The translations under genes were made by a program, and so were the position numbers. A model generated the notes under the pieces. That model worked only from the letters and a program-made list of their open reading frames with translations, made no database searches and was not told where the DNA came from. DNA of 64,000 nucleotides from assembly GCF_014649535.1 (NCBI RefSeq), contig NZ_BMTF01000015.1, positions 56,230 to 120,229 on the forward strand. The letters are read 5' to 3'. Of the stretch, positions 7,983 to 16,272 are shown piece by piece (within the stretch, counting starts at the first letter, position 1; the number at the start of each line of letters is the position of its first letter). The DNA is from Streptomyces gelaticus. Its GTDB lineage: Bacteria > Actinomycetota > Actinomycetes > Streptomycetales > Streptomycetaceae.

Positions 7983-9260
7983 TCAGGGGCGGGTTATGCG
8001 GATCCGGTAGTTGCCCTTCTTGTCCTTGTCGACCACGGATATGTGTATCCCGCTGGTCCGGTCGGTGAAGGTCTCGCCGGGCCGGAAGGTGGCGTCGGAG
8101 AGCGCGGCGTGCACATTGGGCAGCCGGGTGCAGCCGGTGCCGCGCTTGGTGCTGTCCGCGACCGACACCGGGCCCTGTCCGGTGTCGATGTTCGAGCTCA
8201 CCTTGTAGATCAGTACGCCGGGCCTGCAGACCGCGTGGTCGTTGCCGGCCTTGGTGCGTACCTCCACCGCGTAACCGGACTCGCTGCTCAGCGGTACGAA
8301 AGCCAGCTTGGTGCCGCCGCGGGTGGCCAGCGGCCCGAGCACGTGGTCGCTGGTGCCGGACCGGGCGGCGCAGCTGATCTGGCTGTTGTCGAGCCAGCCG
8401 AGCTTCCATTTGTGCCAGCCCAGCAGGTCGTTGTCGGCCCCCCAGTCCTCGGACATGATGTCCCAGTGCCCGACCGAGCCGCCGCCCTCCATCGTGTAGA
8501 GGTCGGGGAGGCCGAAGACATGGCCGTTCTCGTGCGGCAGGACACGGTATCCGGTCTTTTTGTACGATCCCGAGCCGTCGTCCTGGCGGCTGTAGATGAA
8601 GGACGCGTTGGCGAGCGGGACGCCGTCCGCCCGCGGGGATTCGTCGTTGCCGGAGAAGGTCACGGACAGGACGGTGTCCAGGGCGGAGGGCCCGGCGTTC
8701 GGTGTGACCAGGATGTTGACCAGGTCGTACGAGGCGAAGTCCACCTTCGGGTCGGCGGCGGAGACGATGTCCTCGACGAGGCGGCGATAGCCCGGTTCGT
8801 ACGGTGAGCCCCGGTCCACCCCGTACTCCGAGAACGGCAGTGGCATCCGCAGCCAGGACTTGAGCGGGGTCTCGGGGACGTACGTGAGCCGTCCGTACGA
8901 CGCGGTCCGGAACCAGGCGGTGGTCTGCGGGAAGAATTCGGCGTACCGGTCCATCGCGGAACCGGCGCCGGGTGCGTCCGGGAAGTCGATCATCAGGTTC
9001 AGTGCGCGGACCTTGCCCGTGGAGCGGGCGTAGCTCTCCTGCGTCGGCATGCCCTCCGACATCTGTACGCCCGTGGTCGCGGTCAGCCGGCACGCGGCCA
9101 CGCCTGCCGAACGGGCGGTGGCCACCGGGCCCGCCGAGGCGTTGCCGGCTGTCGGAAGCGTGTTGCTGGCCGTGGCCATTACGGCTATGACCAGGGCTGT
9201 TGCGGAGGCGAGCGCGATCGGGTGGCGGTGGTTGCGTATCCGGCGGCGGGGCTTTTGCAT
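7983..9260 (-). CDS. secreted M6-family metalloprotease-domain protein
   Basis: This 425-residue predicted secreted zinc protease has a basic N-terminus (KPRRRIRNHRH) followed by a hydrophobic signal segment (IALASATALVIAVMATA). The zinc motif HENGHVFGLPD, at about residue 240, has the HExxH shape and is followed by a Met-containing DIMSED turn, as in immune-inhibitor-A-like peptidases. The start at 9260 puts the signal peptide at the N-terminus. The frame extends to 9383 but the extra residues would precede a signal peptide. A Crp-like site lies about 120 nt upstream, which suggests nutrient control. Confidence 0.85.
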   Translation of the reverse strand: MQKPRRRIRNHRHPIALASATALVIAVMATASNTLPTAGNASAGPVATARSAGVAACRLTATTGVQMSEGMPTQESYARSTGKVRALNLMIDFPDAPGAGSAMDRYAEFFPQTTAWFRTASYGRLTYVPETPLKSWLRMPLPFSEYGVDRGSPYEPGYRRLVEDIVSAADPKVDFASYDLVNILVTPNAGPSALDTVLSVTFSGNDESPRADGVPLANASFIYSRQDDGSGSYKKTGYRVLPHENGHVFGLPDLYTMEGGGSVGHWDIMSEDWGADNDLLGWHKWKLGWLDNSQISCAARSGTSDHVLGPLATRGGTKLAFVPLSSESGYAVEVRTKAGNDHAVCRPGVLIYKVSSNIDTGQGPVSVADSTKRGTGCTRLPNVHAALSDATFRPGETFTDRTSGIHISVVDKDKKGNYRIRITRP

Positions 9261-9382
9261 ACAGGCGCCTCGGGGTCCGCGGCAGCCGGCCGGCCCTGAC
9301 TGCGCTCTGCGGATCAGCCTGTTGCGGGTGGTGCGGCGCCGCTCGTTGGGTGCGCCGTTCGGTTGATCTTCCGCCCCGATCA

Positions 9383-9398
9383 TGTGACTCAGGTCACA
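9383..9398. promoter_or_regulatory. Crp-like binding site
   Basis: TGTGACTCAGGTCACA is a perfect palindrome that matches the enterobacterial TGTGA-N6-TCACA consensus and the GTG-N6-GNCAC form described for Streptomyces Crp. It lies between the M6 protease gene (minus) and the TetR gene (plus). Confidence 0.65.
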
Positions 9399-9426
9399 TA
9401 ATGGTGGGAAATAACCGGGGACAGTT

Positions 9427-9461
9427 TCCCCGTTTGAACTCGTGTCCCCGTGAAACGGGGA
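9427..9461. promoter_or_regulatory. inverted repeat upstream of the TetR gene
   Basis: TCCCCGTTT (9427-9435) and AAACGGGGA (9453-9461) form a perfect 9-bp inverted repeat about 95 nt before the TetR start. It could be an autoregulatory operator. Confidence 0.4.
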
Positions 9462-9554
9462 GGCGGTCCCCGGTTACGGGAAGAGGTCGCCCAGGGGTTG
9501 CCGTGCGGTCGCCGTGGAGAGCGGGGATCGCCGCAGGAGAAGAGGACAGCCGTC

Positions 9555-10217
9555 GTGGACACCGCCAGCCGCACCGCCACCGGAGCGACGCAGCCCCGGA
9601 CGTCGCGTCCGCGGGCCGATGCGCTGCGCAACCGGGAGCGGATCGTGACGGCCGCGCGGGAGATGTTCGTCGAGTTCGGGCCCGATGTGCCGCTCGACGA
9701 GGTCGCCAGGCGCGCCGGTGTCGGCAACGCCACTCTCTATCGGAACTTCCCCGACCGCGCCGCGCTGGTGCACGAGGTCGTGCTCGCGGTCACCTCCCGG
9801 ACCACCGGCCGCGCGGAAGAGGCGGCGGACGCGGAGGCCGACCCCTTCGCCGCGCTCAGCCGCTTCGTGCACGCGGCGGCCGACGAGCGGATCGGGGCGC
9901 TGTGCCCGATGCTCTCCGGCGGCTTCGACAAGGACCATCCCGAACTGCTCGCCGAGCGCCGGCGCCTCGAAGAGGCCGTCGAGGGGCTCGTGTCGCGCGC
10001 CATGTCAGCGGGGCGGCTGCGCACCGACATCGCCGTCGGTGACGTACTCGTCGCCCTCTCCCAGCTCACCCGGCCACTGCCCGGCACCGGCTGCCTGGAC
10101 ATCGACCGGTTCACCCACCGCCATCTACAGCTGTTCCTGGACGGACTTCAGGCCCCGGCCCGGTCCGAACTGCCGGGAACGGCAGCGACCTTGGAGGATC
10201 TGCGGCGCCGGCCATGA
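9555..10217 (+). CDS. TetR/AcrR-family transcriptional regulator
   Basis: This 220-residue protein has an N-terminal HTH at ~25-70 (RERIVTAAREMFVEFG, then VPLDEVARRAGVGNATLYRNFPDRAALV), the standard TetR DNA-binding layout. A C-terminal helical ligand domain follows. GTG at 9555 is preferred because GGAGAAGAGGA lies just upstream; the frame is open to 9450. It is co-oriented with the DHA2 exporter that starts 167 nt downstream and is the likely regulator of that transporter. Confidence 0.88.
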   Translation: MDTASRTATGATQPRTSRPRADALRNRERIVTAAREMFVEFGPDVPLDEVARRAGVGNATLYRNFPDRAALVHEVVLAVTSRTTGRAEEAADAEADPFAALSRFVHAAADERIGALCPMLSGGFDKDHPELLAERRRLEEAVEGLVSRAMSAGRLRTDIAVGDVLVALSQLTRPLPGTGCLDIDRFTHRHLQLFLDGLQAPARSELPGTAATLEDLRRRP

Positions 10218-10384
10218 CCCCCGCGCCGGGCTCCTGAACCAGGCGCCTGGTGACGCGTCGGCCGCGCCTTGACCATTCCTTCCCTTTTCGCCATCCCTTT
10301 CACCACCCGCCCATTCACCGGCATCCCGGTTCACGACTCTTCGCGTGCGTGCGCGTGCATGCGCGTTCTTAGGTGGATACCTCC

Positions 10385-11917
10385 ATGTCAAAAACAGCCG
10401 ATACCCGACTCCCGGACCCCAGTCGCTGGAAAGCGCTGGCGTTCATCGCCCTCGCGCAGCTGATGGTCGTGCTCGACGCCACGATCGTGAACATCGCGCT
10501 GCCGCACGCCCAGACGGCCCTGGGCATATCCGACGCCAACAAGCAGTGGGTCATCACGGCGTACGCCCTCGCCTTCGGCGGGCTGCTGCTCTTCGGCGGC
10601 CGGGTCGCCGACCTCTGGGGCCGCAAGCGGACCTTCGTCGTCGGCCTGATCGGCTTCGCGCTGGCCTCCGCGCTCGGTGGCGCGGCGCAGAACCAGGGCA
10701 TGCTCTTCGGTTCCCGCGCGCTCCAGGGCGTCTTCGGGGCGCTGCTCGCCCCGGCGGCCCTGTCGCTGCTCGCCGTGATGTTCACCGATGCCAAGGAGCG
10801 CGCCAAGGCGTTCGGCATCTACGGCGCGATCGCCGGTGGCGGCGGCGCCGTCGGCCTGATCCTCGGTGGCTTCCTGACCCAGGCGCTGAACTGGCGCTGG
10901 ACGTTCTTCGTCAACATCCCGTTCGCCGTCGTCGCGGCCGCGGGCGCGTACTTCGTGATCCGTGAGCCGTCCGGCAGCCGCAACCGCTCGCCGCTCGACA
11001 TCCCGGGCGTCGTCCTGTCCGCGCTGGGTCTGGTCTCGCTGGTGTACGGATTCACCCGGGCCGAGTCCGCCGGCTGGTCGGACGGGCTGACCATCGGCAT
11101 GTTCGTCGCGTCCGGTGTGCTGCTGCTGTCCTTCGTCCTGACCGAGTCCAGGGTCAAGTCGCCGCTGCTGCCGCTGCGCGTGGTGCTGGACCGCAACCGC
11201 GGTGGCGTCTACCTCTCGCTGGGGCTGGCCGTCATCGCGATGTTCGGGCTGTTCCTCTTCCTGACGTACTACCTCCAGGTGGTGAAGGGCTACTCGCCGA
11301 TCAGGACCGGTTTCGCCTTCCTGCCGATGATCGCGGGCATGATCACGGGCTCGACGCAGATCGGTGCCCGGCTGATGACCCGGGTCCCGGCGCGCAAGCT
11401 GATGGGCCCCGGCTTCCTGGCCGCGGCCGTCGGCATGCTGCTGCTGACCCAGCTGGAGATCGGCTCCTCCTACGTCGGACTCATCCTGCCCGCGCAGCTG
11501 CTGCTGGGCCTCGGCATGGGTACGGCGTTCATGCCGGCGATGTCGCTGGCCACACACGGTGTCGAGCCCCGGGACTCGGGTGTCGCGTCCGCGATGGTCA
11601 ACACCTCGCAGCAGGTGGGCGGCGCGATCGGTACGGCGCTGCTGAACACCATCGCCGCATCGGCGGCGACGGCGTACGCCTCCTCGCACGCCGCGCTCGG
11701 CGCCAGGAACCCGGAGCTGCTGAAGCTCCAGTCGATGGTGCACGGCTTCACCGGTGCCATCTGGTGGGCCGTCGGCATCCTGGCAGTGGCCTCCGCGATC
11801 GCGGTGACCCTCATCAACGCCGGGCGTCCCGCGGCGGGCCCGGTGACCGGATCCTCCGGTTCGGGTGACGCGGACGGCGTCGAGGACGAGTTCAAGGTCC
11901 CGGTCGTCGCCCACTGA
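10385..11917 (+). CDS. MFS transporter, DHA2 (EmrB/QacA) drug-efflux family
   Basis: The protein has 510 residues and 14 predicted TM segments. DHA2 signatures are visible: LDATIVNIALPHAQ in TM1, the loop motif A-like GGRVADLWGRKRTF, and GPGFLAAAVGMLLL. It probably exports a hydrophobic compound by proton antiport. The ATG at 10385 follows AGGTGG by 8 nt; a GTG 12 nt earlier overlaps that site and is less likely. The gene ends before a strong bidirectional terminator. The TetR gene upstream is its likely regulator. Confidence 0.9.
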   Translation: MSKTADTRLPDPSRWKALAFIALAQLMVVLDATIVNIALPHAQTALGISDANKQWVITAYALAFGGLLLFGGRVADLWGRKRTFVVGLIGFALASALGGAAQNQGMLFGSRALQGVFGALLAPAALSLLAVMFTDAKERAKAFGIYGAIAGGGGAVGLILGGFLTQALNWRWTFFVNIPFAVVAAAGAYFVIREPSGSRNRSPLDIPGVVLSALGLVSLVYGFTRAESAGWSDGLTIGMFVASGVLLLSFVLTESRVKSPLLPLRVVLDRNRGGVYLSLGLAVIAMFGLFLFLTYYLQVVKGYSPIRTGFAFLPMIAGMITGSTQIGARLMTRVPARKLMGPGFLAAAVGMLLLTQLEIGSSYVGLILPAQLLLGLGMGTAFMPAMSLATHGVEPRDSGVASAMVNTSQQVGGAIGTALLNTIAASAATAYASSHAALGARNPELLKLQSMVHGFTGAIWWAVGILAVASAIAVTLINAGRPAAGPVTGSSGSGDADGVEDEFKVPVVAH

Positions 11918-11950
11918 ACGCCGGTGCGTGACGCGAAGGCGAAGTGAACG

Positions 11951-12002
11951 CGGCTGTGCCCCGGTTCCGGTCGGGCCTTCGACCGGAACCGGGGCACAGC
12001 CG
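11951..12002. terminator. long bidirectional hairpin terminator
   Basis: Perfect 23-bp arms (11951-11973 and 11980-12002) with a 6-nt loop lie between the convergent DHA2 and MarR genes. Confidence 0.85.
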
Positions 12003-12020
12003 TGTCGGTACGCGCGCGCC

Positions 12021-12533
12021 TCAGCGCAGCCAGGGGAGATCCGCGTCCGTGCCCTCCGGCTGCAGTCCGGCGGCGACCACCTGCATGATCTCGCCCAGCG
12101 AGCGCACCTGCTCGGGCGTGAGCCGGTCGAACATGGCCTGGCGTACGGCGTCGACATGGCCCGGCGCGGACCGGCGCAGCATCTCGTAGCCGTCGTCGGT
12201 GAGGACCGCGTTCTGGCCCCGCTTGTCGGACGGGCAGTCCTCGCGGCGCACCCAGCCGCTCTTCTCCAGGCGTGCGACGGCGTGCGAGAGCCGCGAGCGG
12301 GTGATCTTGGCGTCCTTGGCCAGTTCCGTCATCCGCTTCCGGCGGCGGGGGGCCTGGGAGAGCTGGACGAGCAGACCGTAGTAGATGTGCGGCATGCCGG
12401 CATCGCGCTGCAACTGGCGGTCGAGGTGGTCCTCCATGAGCGTGGTGGCATGGAGATACGCGCGCCAGACGCTCTGCTCTTCGTCGGAGAGCCAGCGGGG
12501 CTCACCGGTGGGTGCCGTGGTCATGTACTCCAC
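12021..12533 (-). CDS. MarR-family transcriptional regulator
   Basis: This 170-residue protein has a winged-HTH core: LLVQLSQAPRRRKRMTELAKDAKITRSRLSHAVARLEKSGWVRR, with a wing at CPSDKRGQNAVLTDDG. The recognition helix (RSRLSHAVARLE) and the DKRG wing are typical of MarR. It is divergently arranged with the ring-cleavage-type dioxygenase gene and shares a 140-bp control region containing a palindrome within the promoter spacer. This matches MhqR/YodB-like pairs in which a MarR protein represses a dioxygenase in response to quinones or aromatics; that role is inferred. Confidence 0.9.
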   Translation of the reverse strand: MEYMTTAPTGEPRWLSDEEQSVWRAYLHATTLMEDHLDRQLQRDAGMPHIYYGLLVQLSQAPRRRKRMTELAKDAKITRSRLSHAVARLEKSGWVRREDCPSDKRGQNAVLTDDGYEMLRRSAPGHVDAVRQAMFDRLTPEQVRSLGEIMQVVAAGLQPEGTDADLPWLR

Positions 12534-12547
12534 TGTACGACCTTTTC

Positions 12548-12576
12548 TTGAAAGTTGAACTAGATAGAGCTAAGGT
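12548..12576 (+). promoter_or_regulatory. promoter with embedded palindrome for the dioxygenase gene
   Basis: TTGAAA (12548-12553) and TAAGGT (12571-12576) are spaced by 17 nt. The spacer overlaps the palindrome AGTTGAACT (12553-12561), a plausible MarR operator that would block this promoter. Confidence 0.6.
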
Positions 12577-12671
12577 CTCCGGAGAGGGAAGCTTGAAGAT
12601 TAAAGAACCCTTCCTTCTCAAAAAGACGCCAGTAGAAGACTTACCCGGATCAGCAGTGGATGGGGAGTGCC

Positions 12672-13451
12672 ATGACAGTCACCGCGGAGCGCATGCCCGC
12701 CCTCTACCTCTCCCATGGCGCCCCGCCGCTGGCCGACGACCCGGTCTGGCCCGGCGAACTGGCCGCCTGGTCCGACGCGCTGCCCCGCCCCCGCGCGATC
12801 CTGATGGTCTCCGCGCACTGGGAGGAGGCCCCGCTGGCCCTCGGGGCCACGGAGACGGTCCCGCTCGTCTATGACTTCTGGGGCTTCCCCGAGCACTACT
12901 ACCAGGTGCAGTACGCCGCCCCGGGCGCCCCGGAGCTGGCGGAGAACGTACGCAAGCTGCTGCGCGGTGCCGGTACGCCGGTCCAGGACATCCCGGACCG
13001 CGGGCTCGACCACGGGGCGTACGTCCCGCTCGTGGAGATGTTCCCGGGCGCCGACATCCCCGTGCTCCAGATCTCCATGCCGACGCTGGACCCGCAGAAG
13101 CTCATGGACATCGGGCGCAAGCTCGCGCCGCTGCGCGACGAGGGCGTCCTGATCGTCGGCAGCGGCTTCTTCACCCACAACCTGGCCGCCCTGCGGCACG
13201 CGGGCGGCATCCCCGGCTGGTCGGCGGAGTTCGACGACTGGGGGAGCCGGGCGCTCCAGGCGCAGGACATCGACGCGCTCCTCGACTTCGAGCGCAAGTC
13301 CCCGGCCGGCCGGCTGGCCCACCCGCGCACCGAGCACTTCGCGCCGCTCTTCGTGACGCTCGGTGCCTCGGAGGGCGAGCTGGACAGGGGACGCAGCATC
13401 ATCGACGGGTTCTGGATGGGGCTCGCGAAGCGGTCGGTGCAGTTCGGCTGA
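12672..13451 (+). CDS. class III extradiol (LigB/DODA-type) ring-cleavage dioxygenase
   Basis: This 259-residue enzyme is expected to use a single metal ion. Four His positions typical of the family are present: His15 (LYLSHGAPPL), His49 (VSAHWE), His114 (LDHGAYVPL) and His169 (GSGFFTHN). Relatives open catechol-like rings. The start at 12672 follows GGGGAG by a few bases; an in-frame ATG at 12660 overlaps that site. Divergence from the MarR gene suggests induction by an aromatic or quinone compound; the substrate is unknown. Confidence 0.88.
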   Translation: MTVTAERMPALYLSHGAPPLADDPVWPGELAAWSDALPRPRAILMVSAHWEEAPLALGATETVPLVYDFWGFPEHYYQVQYAAPGAPELAENVRKLLRGAGTPVQDIPDRGLDHGAYVPLVEMFPGADIPVLQISMPTLDPQKLMDIGRKLAPLRDEGVLIVGSGFFTHNLAALRHAGGIPGWSAEFDDWGSRALQAQDIDALLDFERKSPAGRLAHPRTEHFAPLFVTLGASEGELDRGRSIIDGFWMGLAKRSVQFG

Positions 13452-13481
13452 GCCCTGCCCCTGTCGATCCGCCGGTCCCGG

Positions 13482-14516
13482 TCACAGGACCGGCGGGTTC
13501 AGCTCGATCGAGCGGAGCGCGGCGGCGAGGGCCGTCTCGTCGCCGATGTCCAGCGCGGTGTCGGTGAACTTGATGGTGTGGTCGTCGCCGTGCGCCGCCG
13601 CCCGCGCGAACAGCTCGTCGGCGGACGCGTCCGCCGGTGCGTACGGGGCGGCCTCGGCCGGGCTGTACGCGGCGGTTACCGCGGCGCTCGCCGCCCACGC
13701 CGCCTCCAGGCTCGGCGCCCACAGGGTGCGGGGGAGCGCGGGCAGGGCTCGCAGCACGGCATTGGGCGCGGTGGCGGCGTGCACCAGCATGACCGGTTCG
13801 CCGTGCCCGTGCGTGGCGAACCGGTGGGTCGCGGCCCGCACCAGCTCGGTCAGCCGGACCCGTGCCTCGTCCGGGTCGCCGGTGAGCCGTTGCGGCCACA
13901 CCGGGAACGCGGTGAGCTGCGCCAGCCGGTCCCGGATGCCGCCGTCCTGCGCGGGCACCGGCGGTACGGCGTCGAGCGCGGCCATCGCGGTGGGTGCGGG
14001 CGCGAGCGGGGTCAGCGCGGGCAGCGGCTGATGGCGGGCGGCCCAGTAGCCGAGGCCGTGGGCCAGCTCGGTGATCCGGGGTGCGGTCGCCTCGCCGACG
14101 AGCAGGGTGCGTACCGAGTGGCCGACCCGGATCACGGGGTGGGTGGCGCCCGCAGCGATGCCGGGGAGCAGCCGGGGCCACCACTCGGCGAGGACGTCCA
14201 GCCAGGGGCGCTCGGCGGTCTGCCGCTCGAAGTACACCGTCCAGTCGGCGATCCGGCGCGGGTCGCCGAGGGCCTCGCGCCAGTTCTCCGCCGTCACCCG
14301 CATCGAGGTGTCCGGCATCTCCTCCAGCTTGTGGCTGTAGTGGTCGAGCCAGCGGTGGACGGCCGGTGCCTGGCCGTGCCGGACCAGCGCCTCGACGGCC
14401 ATCGGGCCGTGATTGCTCAGCCAGCCGTTGCGTTCGGGGCCCGAGGCGTGGAGGCGTTCCAGCGCCTCGTCGAGCGTGCCGGTGGTGTCGTCCGCGGTGT
14501 TCCTCGTGTCGTCCAT
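13482..14516 (-). CDS. questin oxidase-like (DUF4243) family protein
   Basis: This 344-residue protein starts with the characteristic segment ERNGWLSNHGPMAVEAL, followed by WLDHYSHKLEEMP, WPRLLPGIAAGATHPVIRVGH and a C-terminal DDHTIKFTDTALD. These are hallmarks of the questin-oxidase-like family, named for a fungal Baeyer-Villiger-type ring-opening oxygenase. Conserved His residues in NHGPM, THPVIRVGH and HTIKF could bind a metal or substrate. No flavin motif is visible. The bacterial function is unknown. It converges with the dioxygenase gene with only ~30 bp between stops. Confidence 0.85.
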   Translation of the reverse strand: MDDTRNTADDTTGTLDEALERLHASGPERNGWLSNHGPMAVEALVRHGQAPAVHRWLDHYSHKLEEMPDTSMRVTAENWREALGDPRRIADWTVYFERQTAERPWLDVLAEWWPRLLPGIAAGATHPVIRVGHSVRTLLVGEATAPRITELAHGLGYWAARHQPLPALTPLAPAPTAMAALDAVPPVPAQDGGIRDRLAQLTAFPVWPQRLTGDPDEARVRLTELVRAATHRFATHGHGEPVMLVHAATAPNAVLRALPALPRTLWAPSLEAAWAASAAVTAAYSPAEAAPYAPADASADELFARAAAHGDDHTIKFTDTALDIGDETALAAALRSIELNPPVL

Positions 14517-14588
14517 ACGGGAGCACGCTAGGTGCGCGGTACGCGCGGCGTAACGGACCGGGGACCCGGATCGCCACCGGCCCGGGGA

Positions 14589-14992
14589 CTAGGGCTGTGG
14601 CCCCAGTCGCCTCTCGTACCGGGCCACGTCCCGGTACCTGCCGGACTTCCGGCGCACCTCGTCGTACGTACCGGCATGACGGAAACCGAAGCACTCGTGC
14701 AGCCGTCCGGAGGTGTCGTCGGGCTGGGTGACGCCCGCGTACGGGCCCGCCCCAGGAGCGAGGCGGGGCCGACAACCCGGACATCCTGAGCAACCCGAAG
14801 ACGGTGCGGGCCGTCTTCAGGGTGGGAACGCAGCCACGGCAGCCGCCGTTCAGGGGTGAGAGGGTCCGTGTCGAATGTGAGCGCGGTCTCACGTACGTAA
14901 TGGTGGTAGATGTCCGTGAGCGCCACCAAATCACCCTCGACGCCCGGCCTGACCTGCGCTTCTGTGGGACGCTCCGGCGTGCGTACTCCCAT
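14589..14992 (-). pseudogene. GNAT acetyltransferase (phosphinothricin-acetyltransferase-like), internally deleted and frameshifted
   Basis: The N-terminal part from the ATG at 14992 reads VRPGVEGDLVALTDIYHHYV, ALTFDTDPLTPERR and WLRSHPEDGPHRL. In another frame the C-terminus reads GVTQPDDTSGRLHE, CFGFRHAGTYDEV and RYRDVARYERRLGP, ending with TAG at 14589-14591. These two halves belong to one Pat-like GNAT, but the middle with the acetyl-CoA pyrophosphate loop (Q/R-x-x-G-x-G/A) is absent and the two parts are out of frame. It is non-functional. The joint lies near 14720-14790. Confidence 0.8.
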
Positions 14993-15128
14993 CGCGGCGG
15001 CACAGGGTACTGCATGATCGCGAAAATGAATGCCAGGCGTGGGAATTCTGTCCTGATTCCAGTCGTTGTTTCCATCGGATGCAGGGCACCCGGAAGGGTG
15101 TCGCGACCTACTCAGCAAGGGAGCACGC

Positions 15129-16127
15129 ATGGCAACCCGTGCCGTCGCCCGTCGTTCGTCCACCACCGGTGGGACCAGCCGGGCAAGCAGTGTTCGCGCC
15201 TCGGGCGGAGAGATCGCCGATCGCGACCTGGTCGGCATGTACCTGGACGAGATCGCGCGTACGCCGCTGCTCGACGCCGCCAAGGAGGTCGAGCTGTCGC
15301 AGACCGTCGAGGCGGGCGTCTATGCCCGGCAGATACTCGACGGCGAGGTGGACAGCGAAGCCGGCGGAGCCACGCGCGAGGAGCTGGAGGCGCTGGTCGC
15401 CGAGGGCGAGCGCGCCAAGGACATGTTCATCCGTTCCAACCTCCGGCTCGTCGTTGCCGTCGCCCGCCGCTACCCGCGGGCCGGGCTGCCCCTGCTCGAC
15501 CTGATCCAGGAGGGCAACGCAGGCCTGGTGCGCGCGGTCGAGAAGTTCGACTACGCCAAGGGCTTCAAGTTCTCCACGTACGCGACGTGGTGGATCCGTC
15601 AGGCCATCACCCGCTCCATAGCCGACCAGTCCCGTACGATCCGGCTCCCCGTCCACCTCGTGGAGGAGCTCGGCCGGATCCGCCGGGTGCAGCGCGAGTT
15701 CAACCGCGAGCACGGCCGCGAGCCGGAGCACATGGAGATCGCGGCCGAGCTGGACTCCACGCCGGAGCGCGTGGGCGACGTCCTGGACTGGGCCCGCGAC
15801 CCGGTCAGCCTCAACATGTCCGTGGACGACGAGGGCGAGACCCAGTTCGGCGATCTGCTGGAGGACACCTCCGCGGTGTCGCCCGAGCAGTCGGTGATGA
15901 CACTGCTGCGCAGCGAGGAGCTGGAGGACCTGATCGGCAAGCTCGACAACCGCACCGCCTCCATCATCCGTATGAGGTACGGCATCGAGGACGGCCGCGA
16001 GCGGACCCTCACCGAGGTCGGCAAGCAGCACGGGCTGACCCGGGAGCGGATCCGCCAGATCGAGAAGCACGCGCTGCTCGAACTGAAGCGAATGGCCCAC
16101 GACACGGGTTTTGACGCTGCGGCGTGA
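15129..16127 (+). CDS. hrdD: RNA polymerase sigma factor, principal-like group 2 (HrdD type)
   Basis: The protein has 332 residues. Region 1.2 is DLVGMYLDEIARTPLLD (~33-49). Region 2 spans ~96-180 with SNLRLVVAVARRYP, the core-binding LLDLIQEGNAGLVRAVEKFDY and the -10-recognition helix STYATWWIRQAITRSIADQ. Region 3 is VHLVEELGRIRRVQREF, and region 4 ends GLTRERIRQIEKHALLELKR. The N-terminus is short and lacks the long extension of the essential HrdB, and the overall sequence and 332-aa length fit HrdD. Group 2 sigmas recognise -10/-35 elements like those of HrdB and are usually dispensable. AAGGGAG precedes the ATG. A strong terminator follows. Confidence 0.92.
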   Translation: MATRAVARRSSTTGGTSRASSVRASGGEIADRDLVGMYLDEIARTPLLDAAKEVELSQTVEAGVYARQILDGEVDSEAGGATREELEALVAEGERAKDMFIRSNLRLVVAVARRYPRAGLPLLDLIQEGNAGLVRAVEKFDYAKGFKFSTYATWWIRQAITRSIADQSRTIRLPVHLVEELGRIRRVQREFNREHGREPEHMEIAAELDSTPERVGDVLDWARDPVSLNMSVDDEGETQFGDLLEDTSAVSPEQSVMTLLRSEELEDLIGKLDNRTASIIRMRYGIEDGRERTLTEVGKQHGLTRERIRQIEKHALLELKRMAHDTGFDAAA

Positions 16128-16179
16128 GTCTTCGTCCAGTAACCTCCGAAATGGGTCGCTTCGCGTGACCCCCTGAGCT

Positions 16180-16224
16180 GAGTCCCGGCGCCCACCCCCC
16201 CCTGGCGCCGGGGCTCATTCTTTT
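16180..16224 (+). terminator. intrinsic terminator of the sigma factor gene
   Basis: GAGTCCCGGCGCC (from 16180) pairs with GGCGCCGGGGCTC (16204-16216), followed by the T-rich ATTCTTTT. Confidence 0.85.
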
Positions 16225-16272
16225 CATGACCGGTGCGCTTCCTTCATGACCCCGCCCGCCCCCGAGACGGGG

